In this document: piece by piece, positions 33,720 to 40,496 of the stretch
Layout of the letters: the number at the start of each line of letters is the position of its first letter
Numbering within the stretch: the first letter of the stretch is position 1
From: Lewinellaceae bacterium
GTDB taxonomy: Bacteria > Bacteroidota > Bacteroidia > Chitinophagales > Saprospiraceae
Direction of reading: 5' to 3'
Length of the DNA: 64,000 bases
Assembly: GCA_020636105.1 (NCBI GenBank)
Contig: JACJYL010000001.1
Span: 1,736,001-1,800,000, forward strand
Position numbers and translations under genes: made by a program
The notes under the pieces: model-generated
The model's input: only the letters and a program-made list of their open reading frames with translations
Database searches by the model: none
What the model was told of the DNA's origin: nothing

Positions 33720-34424
33720 ATGCAAAAAATCCTCATAGTCTCCGCCACCAGTTTCGAGATCACTCCCCTGGAAGAATTTCTCAAAGGCAATTTCCGCCAG
33801 ACGGGCAATTATCGCTATACCCATGATGAGATGGAAGTGAGCCTGCTGATCACCGGCGTGGGCCTCCCGCTGACGGCTTATGCGGTGGGCAGGGCACTGG
33901 CAGCCACATCATACGACCTGGTCATCAATGCCGGTATCGCGGGTGCTTTTAACCGGGCGTTCAAAATCGGGGAAGTGGTGCAAGTGGTGCAGGAGCAATT
34001 TGCCGACATTGGGGTGGAGGAAGCAGATGGTCGTTTTGTAAGTGTGCACGAAATGGGGTTAATCGAACCCAATCAGCCGCCTTTTATCGAGGGCTGCCTC
34101 AAAAATGAAGGCGCAGCAGCATTTGATTTTTTGCCGACGGCCACGGCCATTAGCGTCAATAAAGTGCACGGCAGTGAGGCATCTATCAAAAGCATCACAA
34201 ACCTGTTCCCGGCTGACCTGGAAAGTATGGAAGGAGCGGCTTTCTTTTATGTGTGTTTGTGCGAAAACGTATCTTTTTTGCAGCTGAGAAGTGTCTCCAA
34301 CTACGTAGAACCAAGAAACCGGGAAAACTGGGACATTCCCCTGGCGATCAATAATTTGAATGAAGTGCTGAAGGAGTTGATCCAGGTGCTGATGGTGGCG
34401 GGTGCTTCGAAAAGGAGGGGGTAG
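33720..34424 (+). CDS. mqnB: futalosine hydrolase
   Basis: 234 residues of the nucleoside phosphorylase/hydrolase fold. Futalosine hydrolase splits futalosine (or 6-amino-6-deoxyfutalosine-derived product) into hypoxanthine or adenine and dehypoxanthinylfutalosine in the futalosine route to menaquinone. Motifs: ILIVSATSFEITPLEEFL, LLITGVGLPLTAYAVGRAL, LVINAGIAGAFN, the region ADLESMEGAAFFYVC (active-site Glu of the E-x-M-E-G-A type) and QLRSVSNYVEPRNRENWDI, typical of MqnB. The other pathway gene in the window is the UbiA-type prenyltransferase at 53183. Promoter box TATCTTTG lies 25 bp before the start. Confidence 0.9.
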   Translation: MQKILIVSATSFEITPLEEFLKGNFRQTGNYRYTHDEMEVSLLITGVGLPLTAYAVGRALAATSYDLVINAGIAGAFNRAFKIGEVVQVVQEQFADIGVEEADGRFVSVHEMGLIEPNQPPFIEGCLKNEGAAAFDFLPTATAISVNKVHGSEASIKSITNLFPADLESMEGAAFFYVCLCENVSFLQLRSVSNYVEPRNRENWDIPLAINNLNEVLKELIQVLMVAGASKRRG

Positions 34425-34431
34425 GCGGGAG

Positions 34432-34490
34432 GCTGGTTGCTGGTTACTTGTTACTTGTTACTTGTTACTCGTTGACTTGTTGCTGGTTGG
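34432..34490. repeat. GGTTACTTGTTACTTGTTAC simple repeat after mqnB
   Basis: Starts 8 bp beyond the mqnB stop codon; same word family as at 22252-22306 and 50285-50838. Confidence 0.75.
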
Positions 34491-34496
34491 AAAAAC

Positions 34497-34543
34497 TTAG
34501 GAGTTCGATATTCAAAAAAACCACTAAAATATCGAACTCCTAA
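34497..34543. terminator. 16-bp perfect inverted repeat between convergent genes
   Basis: TTAGGAGTTCGATATT (34497-34512) pairs perfectly with AATATCGAACTCCTAA (34528-34543), loop 15 nt. It lies between the ends of mqnB (plus) and the 34593 gene (minus) and probably serves as a terminator in both directions. Confidence 0.6.
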
Positions 34544-34592
34544 CTCCGAAAATAAATTTTGAATTTTTTCAATAATTTAGGGCAAAGGATCC

Positions 34593-35303
34593 TTATTTAC
34601 ACTGATTATAAGCTGCTACGTGGGAGGCAAAGTCGCTCCAATCCACCCTTTTATCTCCAAATTTGAGGGCTTTCTGACATCCCTTGTAAAGCGTCTTGAA
34701 ACTGTCTTTGTAGTCTTTTTTTAACATTTTATAAGCGGGAGCCTCTCCTTTTTTGACAAAATAGGATTTTTCCTCACCACCGGCGAGCGTAACGCCTGCA
34801 ATCCCCAATGAGGCTGTTTCATTAGCAAAAGGATCGGTATAAACACGAATCTCGCCAGGGAAGGTTGGGTTGACCAGTTGCATCAGGAGGACAAAGGATT
34901 TCTTTTTGATCTGAACCTCTGTTTTTTCAAAATAGGCATAACCTTTATTGATGACATCCTGCTCAATGTCATCTCCCCATTGGGTGGCATCATAAGCAAA
35001 GTCAATGGTTTTCATCACTTTGTCGAATCCGCTTGGAGGTAAATACATGACTTTGATCTGGTCGGCAGTATATTCGGTCTTATTGCCGAGAGAGTCTCTG
35101 AGAGTAATGGATTCGATCTGCCCTTTTTTGCGGTCGAGATCCTTGATGGTGCCCTCCACCTTAGTGCCGTCTTCCAGGGTTACGTAGGCCACTTTTTTGC
35201 CTGAGAAAGTGTCAAAGGCGGGGATGAATTGCTGTCCGAATGCAGTAACAGAAACAAAAACAGCCACCAATAATAAAAGAGAAATCCTTAATTTCATTTT
35301 CAT
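34593..35303 (-). CDS. exported protein of unknown function
   Basis: 236 residues with a signal peptide (ISLLLLVAVFVSVTAFGQ, cleavage near 24). The first mature part, KKVAYVTLEDGTKVEGTIKDLDRKKG with ADQIKVMYLPPSGF, looks like a small beta-barrel (SH3-like) domain of the kind seen in Bacteroidota exported proteins. The C-terminal half is mixed, with KKSFVLLMQLVNPTFPGEIRV and GGEEKSYFVKKGEAP, ending in Cys-containing helices. No known family recognised. Its minus-strand upstream region has TACTTTCG near 35335, a near-match to the -7 box. Confidence 0.75.
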   Translation of the reverse strand: MKMKLRISLLLLVAVFVSVTAFGQQFIPAFDTFSGKKVAYVTLEDGTKVEGTIKDLDRKKGQIESITLRDSLGNKTEYTADQIKVMYLPPSGFDKVMKTIDFAYDATQWGDDIEQDVINKGYAYFEKTEVQIKKKSFVLLMQLVNPTFPGEIRVYTDPFANETASLGIAGVTLAGGEEKSYFVKKGEAPAYKMLKKDYKDSFKTLYKGCQKALKFGDKRVDWSDFASHVAAYNQCK

Positions 35304-35424
35304 AAAGTTTAATTAATTAAATAATGAGGCGAAAGTACCGAAAATGTTGAGCAATGTGGCGGAAGAGGAATTAAATATTAGGACGGAGCGCTAAAATTGC
35401 CCTTCCAATCCTTATTAAAAAGCA

Positions 35425-36273
35425 TCAAATCCTATTCAAAACCGCCGTTACCATCCGGTCCTTACCGCTCATATCTTTGATGAGCTCTATTTGTGAATAC
35501 TGCCTGTCTTTTAACAATTTCACTACCTCCGAGGCATTAAATTCGTTGGTTTCAAAAAACAATCGCCCCCCGGAGTTTAAATGTCTTTCGGCAAAGTCTG
35601 CGATGTTTCGGTAGAAGACCAAAGGATCTTTATCGGTGACAAAAAGTGCCAGGTCAGGTTCGAAATTTTTGACGAATTCGGGAACGATATTTTTTTCTTT
35701 TCCCGGAATATAAGGCGGATTGCTGACGATGAAATCAAAATGAAGCAGACTGGCCTGCGCCTCCATGTTGAGGATGTCGAGGAGGTGAAAATCAATTTCA
35801 ACGGCAAGGTCCTGGGCATTTTTTTTAGCGACGATCAGGGCTTCCGGACTGATGTCCAGTGCATGAATTTCCCAATGGGGTCTTCTCTTTTTGAGGACAA
35901 TGGGAATACAACCGCTCCCCGTTCCGATATCAAGGCCTTTTAGCGCCCCGGCTTCAGGAAGGGTTTCAAGGATCAGGTGAACCAGTTCCTCGGTATCCTG
36001 CCGCGGAATGAGGACATTTTCATTTACATGAAAAACATAACCGTAAAAATCCGCCTTGCCCAAAACGTATTGCAGGGGACGACCGCTGAGCAATTGATCC
36101 TGGATCTCAAAAAAGTAGGCCTGATCGGTGTCAGAAAGCAGGCGGTTGTGTTGAAGGTTGGAAGTGCCAAAAACATCCTCCGCGACAATGCGAACCAAAC
36201 TCCTCGTTTCTCCCTCTCCGTAAATGGGTAGGAGGGTTTCGGTTAATGTTCCTATGGCTTCTGCTACGGTCAT
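35425..36273 (-). CDS. prmC: peptide chain release factor N5-glutamine methyltransferase
   Basis: 282 residues. Methylates the Gln of the GGQ motif in release factors RF1/RF2 with SAM. N-terminal helical domain, then the Rossmann methyltransferase: GLDIGTGSGCIPIVL (SAM loop), HALDISPEALIVAKKNA, and the substrate motif VSNPPYIP, which defines PrmC. ATG 36273 gives the usual length. Alone on the minus strand, with a repeat-rich gap before it. Confidence 0.93.
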   Translation of the reverse strand: MTVAEAIGTLTETLLPIYGEGETRSLVRIVAEDVFGTSNLQHNRLLSDTDQAYFFEIQDQLLSGRPLQYVLGKADFYGYVFHVNENVLIPRQDTEELVHLILETLPEAGALKGLDIGTGSGCIPIVLKKRRPHWEIHALDISPEALIVAKKNAQDLAVEIDFHLLDILNMEAQASLLHFDFIVSNPPYIPGKEKNIVPEFVKNFEPDLALFVTDKDPLVFYRNIADFAERHLNSGGRLFFETNEFNASEVVKLLKDRQYSQIELIKDMSGKDRMVTAVLNRI

Positions 36274-36280
36274 GCGATAA

Positions 36281-36556
36281 GGCTATAATGTTGCGATATT
36301 ATAATAATACGATACTATGATTTTAAGATGCGGCAATATTTTGATGTTACGATACTATGATTTTGTGACGCTATTATTCTTAAGATGCCACGAAACTAAG
36401 GTATGCCAATGCCAGTATATTTAGGTCTTAGCTGGTTTATTTTTTTAATAATGATAAGCTGTCAAAAATTGCATCGCACTATCAAACCATCGTATCATCG
36501 TATCATCGTATCATCGTATCATCGTATCATCTGTATCATCGAATCATCGTATCATC
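36281..36556. repeat. AT-rich words and 8-bp CGTATCAT microsatellite
   Basis: 36281-36400 contains repeated GTTACGATACTATGATTTT-type words; 36491-36530 is five tandem copies of CGTATCAT, followed by degenerate copies to 36556. The repeat ends 15 bp from the stop codon of the 36571 gene. No gene here. Confidence 0.75.
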
Positions 36557-36570
36557 AAACGATCAATAAA

Positions 36571-37230
36571 TCACGGATAATGCTCGCCAAAAACAAAACC
36601 GACGGACAGCAGGAATCGGGAAGGAGATTGATCGAATGAATATTTATTGCCGAAAAAGACAATGTGGTCCCCGAATTTTGAAAAATTGCCTTCATACCTG
36701 AAATCCACCGTGAATTTCCAGAGGTCAAGTCCTAGACCTGCCTGCCAGCCAAGGGTTAATTCTTCGAATTTTTGTTCGTATCCTTCGATATTGTCCAGTA
36801 ATTCGGAGGTGCTGTTCAGGTAAAAATGACCAACAGGCCCTGCATGCAGCCTGATGGGACCGGATTTGTACCCAAACATAAAAGGAATATCGAGGTATTG
36901 ATATTTTTCGGAAAGAATGCTGTCGGTGACAACGGAATTATTGATTTCGATGATGGAATAGTCTACTTTGTTGGAATTGAGCAGAATTTCCGGCATGATC
37001 ATAAAATTTTTGCCAAATCTCATGCGAATGACGAGCCCTCCATGGATGCCATATTGTGCATTTTTGAGGGCCATCTTTAGGTTTTGCACACCGTTAATAT
37101 CCAGGATATTGAGTTCCGGGGCATTGATATTGGTGGTGCTGGCCCCTGCTTTGATCCCTAATTTTAAAAACTGGGCGTTTAGGGACAATGCGAAACACAT
37201 CATAACAAGAGGGAAGAGCATTTTTTTCAT
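36571..37230 (-). CDS. outer-membrane beta-barrel protein (PorT/OMP_b-brl_2 type)
   Basis: 219 residues from ATG 37230; ATG 37236 is also possible. Signal peptide LFPLVMMCFALSLNAQ. Repeated amphipathic strands (LKLGIKAGASTTN, YGIHGGLVIRMRFG, FMIMPEILLNSN, YLDIPFMFGYKSGPIRLHAGP, LTLGWQAGLGLDL) match the small 8-strand barrel family common in Bacteroidota, including PorT. The role is unknown. Signal peptide plus final aromatic-rich strand support outer-membrane location. Confidence 0.82.
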   Translation of the reverse strand: MKKMLFPLVMMCFALSLNAQFLKLGIKAGASTTNINAPELNILDINGVQNLKMALKNAQYGIHGGLVIRMRFGKNFMIMPEILLNSNKVDYSIIEINNSVVTDSILSEKYQYLDIPFMFGYKSGPIRLHAGPVGHFYLNSTSELLDNIEGYEQKFEELTLGWQAGLGLDLWKFTVDFRYEGNFSKFGDHIVFFGNKYSFDQSPSRFLLSVGFVFGEHYP

Positions 37231-37381
37231 TAGCATGGTTATTTTCCTGTTGCCTGCAAAAATACAATTATTACAAAAGCAATCCTTTTTTTTCAAATCA
37301 GATCTATAAAAATGGCTGTATATTCGGCGTTTGGCAAAGGAAATTAGATAATGTACCCAAGCTGAATGGACAGTCTTCGTG

Positions 37382-37409
37382 TTGATGTTGGTTTTTTTGA
37401 CTAATTTTG
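37382..37409 (+). promoter_or_regulatory. promoter TTG-N17-TAATTTTG upstream of engB
   Basis: TTG 37382-37384, 17-nt spacer, perfect TAATTTTG 37402-37409. The start codon is 119 bp downstream, so the mRNA would have a long leader. Confidence 0.45.
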
Positions 37410-37527
37410 TGTTGTTAAAATATAACGAAGGGTGGTTTTAATTCTTTTGTCAAAGTGAAAATTATTTTTTTGACATCAAAAAAAGACTGAAGTTTAAAAC
37501 GGCCTTTGAGTGTAAGAAAAGTAGCAA

Positions 37528-38133
37528 ATGAACATTAATTCTGTATTTTTTACCGGAAGCTTTCCAAAAGTATCTTCCTGTCCTACCGACGGGTTGCCGG
37601 AATATGCCTTTATCGGACGATCCAATGTGGGCAAATCTTCCCTGATCAATATGCTTTGCAGCCGGAAGGATATTGCAAGGGTATCGCACACCCCTGGGAA
37701 AACACAACATTTGAACTTTTACCTGATAGAAGACAAATGGTATATGGTTGACCTTCCCGGATACGGGTATGCCAGTATCTCAAAAAAGACGAGGCATTCC
37801 TGGAAAAAAATGATTAAGGATTATTTTCTGAAAAGAGATACCATGTTCTGCGCTTTTGTGCTGGTAGATTCGAATATTGCCCCGCAAAAAAATGATATTG
37901 AATTCATGAACTGGTTAGGTGAGTGCAGTGTTCCGTTTGTGATTGTTTATACCAAAGTGGATCGGTTGAAGAAAAAAGAGTTGACCGAAAACATCGAGAA
38001 AATACAGCAGGAATTATTAAATACCTGGGAAACCCTGCCGCCCCAGTTCTATACCTCTGCCCGTAAGGCGACAGGACGCGAGGAAATTTTAAATATGATC
38101 GAGGAGGTAAACGAAAAGGTTAAGGCTTTGTAG
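37528..38133 (+). CDS. engB: ribosome-biogenesis GTPase EngB/YsxC
   Basis: 201 residues, cytoplasmic GTPase required for assembly of the large ribosomal subunit. G1 GRSNVGKSSLIN, G2 region TPGKTQHLNFY, G3 DLPGYGYA, G4 YTKVDRL, and G5 TSARKATG are all intact and in order. ATG 37528 is the natural family start. Followed 43 bp later by the large acyltransferase, possibly in one transcript. Confidence 0.95.
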   Translation: MNINSVFFTGSFPKVSSCPTDGLPEYAFIGRSNVGKSSLINMLCSRKDIARVSHTPGKTQHLNFYLIEDKWYMVDLPGYGYASISKKTRHSWKKMIKDYFLKRDTMFCAFVLVDSNIAPQKNDIEFMNWLGECSVPFVIVYTKVDRLKKKELTENIEKIQQELLNTWETLPPQFYTSARKATGREEILNMIEEVNEKVKAL

Positions 38134-38176
38134 GATTAAGAATTATTGTGCTACCGGTTTTAGCTAATAAATAAAA

Positions 38177-39895
38177 ATGGAAGATAAAAATAAAAAGTAC
38201 CCACAAATCTGGCCTAATATAGAGGATTGGCCTATATACAAATTACACCAGGAACGGAAAGCGTTTGTCCAGGAGATTGAGCGTTTCACGCTGGATCGCA
38301 TGTTGAGAAAAAAACCTTCCGTAGTGACGGATGTCATCGCCAAAACAATCTACAAAGAACAAATAAGGATCAAAGAGGAACCATGGAAAGTGGACCCGCC
38401 CAATGAAAGGGTATTTTGGAAAAAGATCAAAAACAAGTTGATGCGGGAGTCCCTGGATCAGCCCGATGAAAAAGCCGCTTTGGCCAATAAGGAAATTTTG
38501 GAGCGGATTATTCACCGGTATGCCGAAGAAATCGTAGGTACTTTCAGGATCAGCACTTTCAAATTCGCCCGGAAATTCCTGTATTTCTTTTTTACCCGTT
38601 TGCTGAATACGGCTGCCAGTAGAAATTATAAGAGAATCTGGAGCAGTAAGCACAAACTCTATGATAAACTGAAGGTAAGAGGAGAGGTGGAAACAGTCAG
38701 ACAACTGATGAAAAAAGGGACGCTGATTGTGGCCCCTACTCATTTTAGCAACCTGGATTCTATTCTTATAGGGTATGCGCTGGACGAAGTGGTGGGATTG
38801 CCTTCGTTTGCTTATGGAGCAGGTCTGAACCTTTACAACTCGGGGGCGGCAGCCTATTACATGAATCGCCTGGGCGCGTATCGCGTCGATCGCCGCAAGA
38901 AAAACAGCGTTTATCTCGAAACGCTCAAAACAATGTCTAACCTGGCCATCCAAAGAGGTACGAACAGCCTGTTTTTTCCTGGAGGTACCCGGGCGAGATC
39001 CGGGGCATTGGAAAGCAACCTGAAATTGGGGTTGTTGGGAACCATTGTGGAAGCACAAAGAGGGATTTATCAGTCCGGAAAGGAAGATAAGGTATTCGTC
39101 GTTCCGCTCATCCTCGGGTATCATTTTGTCCTTGAAGCAAAACACCTGATAGAACAGCATCTGCGCCAGGTGGGAAGGGAGCAGTATTTTGTTTCCAGGG
39201 ACGGATCTCACAGTTTTCGATTGATCGTAAAATTTATCTGGCAACTGTTTTCCAAAAGCAATGAAATTGTACTTTCTCTCGGACAGCCTATGGATGTCCT
39301 GGGAAATCCTGTTGATGCGGAAGGCAATAGTTATGATAATTACGGCAATAAAATTGAGGTAAAGGAGTATTTTATGTCTGACGATGAAGTAACGGAAGAT
39401 ATCCAGAGAGAGTCTCAATACACCAAAGCACTGGCCGAGAAAATAACGGAGCGCTATAAAAAGGATAATATTGTATTGTCCAGTCACCTGGTAGCCTTTG
39501 CTGCCTTTGAAATCCTGAAATACGAAAATTCCCGACTGGATCTTTATGGCATATTGAGATTGCCGCCGGAAGATTATCAATTTTCCAGGGATCAACTAAG
39601 AGAAGTGATTGGTCAATTGAGAGAAGTATTGATCGAAATGAAATCTAAAGGTGAAATCAAACTTTCCGGCGAAGTGGAAGGTGATCTCGAAAATCTCATA
39701 AGCCAGGGGATTGCACGCATGGGCAATTTCCATACACTGGATCCGCTTATGGTCAATAAAAAAGGCCAGATCGTCAGTAAGAACTTTAAAATCCTCTACT
39801 ATTATCACAACCGCCTGAGTGGTTATCAACTGGAATCCAAGATTAACTGGGGTAAAAAACAAGAGGCCACCACCGAAGTCTCTATTGAGGGATAA
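38177..39895 (+). CDS. large PlsB/PlsC-type acyltransferase
   Basis: 572 residues. The acyltransferase core is central: APTHFSNLDSILIGYAL has the catalytic H-x4-D (about residue 193), YYMNRLGAYRVDRRKKN the acceptor block, SLFFPGGTRARSG the third block, and VFVVPLILGYHFV the fourth. This pattern fits glycerol-3-phosphate acyltransferases (PlsB-like). A conserved N-terminal helical region (about 1-150) and a C-terminal part without clear motifs (about 400-572) flank it. It probably starts phospholipid synthesis at the inner membrane. It is the second acyltransferase in the window besides the one at 12626. Confidence 0.85.
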   Translation: MEDKNKKYPQIWPNIEDWPIYKLHQERKAFVQEIERFTLDRMLRKKPSVVTDVIAKTIYKEQIRIKEEPWKVDPPNERVFWKKIKNKLMRESLDQPDEKAALANKEILERIIHRYAEEIVGTFRISTFKFARKFLYFFFTRLLNTAASRNYKRIWSSKHKLYDKLKVRGEVETVRQLMKKGTLIVAPTHFSNLDSILIGYALDEVVGLPSFAYGAGLNLYNSGAAAYYMNRLGAYRVDRRKKNSVYLETLKTMSNLAIQRGTNSLFFPGGTRARSGALESNLKLGLLGTIVEAQRGIYQSGKEDKVFVVPLILGYHFVLEAKHLIEQHLRQVGREQYFVSRDGSHSFRLIVKFIWQLFSKSNEIVLSLGQPMDVLGNPVDAEGNSYDNYGNKIEVKEYFMSDDEVTEDIQRESQYTKALAEKITERYKKDNIVLSSHLVAFAAFEILKYENSRLDLYGILRLPPEDYQFSRDQLREVIGQLREVLIEMKSKGEIKLSGEVEGDLENLISQGIARMGNFHTLDPLMVNKKGQIVSKNFKILYYYHNRLSGYQLESKINWGKKQEATTEVSIEG

Positions 39896-39965
39896 AAGAA
39901 TTCGGCGATTGGCTGGTTAATTTTTTAAATTTAATGTTTTACAATTTTAATTAAAAACACTATTA

Positions 39966-39997
39966 GTTGTTTTTAAAATAGATTTGGATTATATTTG
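39966..39997 (+). promoter_or_regulatory. promoter GTTG-N20-TATATTTG for the KGIE-repeat ORF
   Basis: Perfect TATATTTG at 39990-39997 with GTTG at 39966-39969. The ORF starts at 40054. Confidence 0.5.
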
Positions 39998-40053
39998 TCA
40001 AAGAAATCGGAAATTTTACAAATAAGATAACCGGACCTATTAAAAAAGAAGTA

Positions 40054-40359
40054 ATGAACGGATTGGAAGTATTAATGAATAAAGGATTTGAGCTCGGTGT
40101 TAAAGAAGGTTATGAGGAAGGGATTGAAAAAGGCATCGAAAAAGGCATCGAAAAAGGCATCGAAAAAGGCATCGAGAAAGGCATCGAGAAAGGCATCGAG
40201 AAAGGTATTGCCAAAGGGTTAGAGCAAGGAATACGTCCCGGAACAATTTATCTTTTTCAGCAAGGATTGGAGGTTAAGGAGATTGCAAAAATTCAACATG
40301 TACCGGAAGCATTAATTGAAAAGATTATCCACGAATTTGAAAAACATGGAAGCGCCTGA
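40054..40359 (+). CDS. orphan EKGIEKGI-repeat protein, Rpn-nuclease tail-like
   Basis: 101 residues. After MNGLEVLMNKGFELG comes an eight-fold EKGI repeat encoded by a 12-bp tandem repeat (about 40118-40213), then a helical C-terminus FQQGLEVKEIAKIQHVPEALIEKII. This is the usual tail of Rpn/PD-(D/E)XK transposase-like nucleases of Bacteroidota, but the nuclease domain is absent here; the frame upstream reads as open for only a short distance and the promoter lies at 39966-39997. It is either a decayed Rpn gene or a stand-alone small protein. The C-terminal helices resemble the helix-turn-helix-like part of those tails. Confidence 0.55.
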   Translation: MNGLEVLMNKGFELGVKEGYEEGIEKGIEKGIEKGIEKGIEKGIEKGIEKGIAKGLEQGIRPGTIYLFQQGLEVKEIAKIQHVPEALIEKIIHEFEKHGSA

Positions 40360-40496
40360 AATTCATTGCATTCATTCCTGTTAGCAGGCCAATCATTAAT
40401 TATCGCGGAGGATTTTTCAAATACCTTTCAAATCAATTTACCAGTCACAAACAATTTCATATCTTAGCCCCTTTGCTAATTTTCCACCATTGACAA

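Noticed and set aside
38243..39595. 450-codon minus-strand open frame opposite the large acyltransferase
   Set aside because: Antisense frame of a conserved gene; long only because of codon bias.
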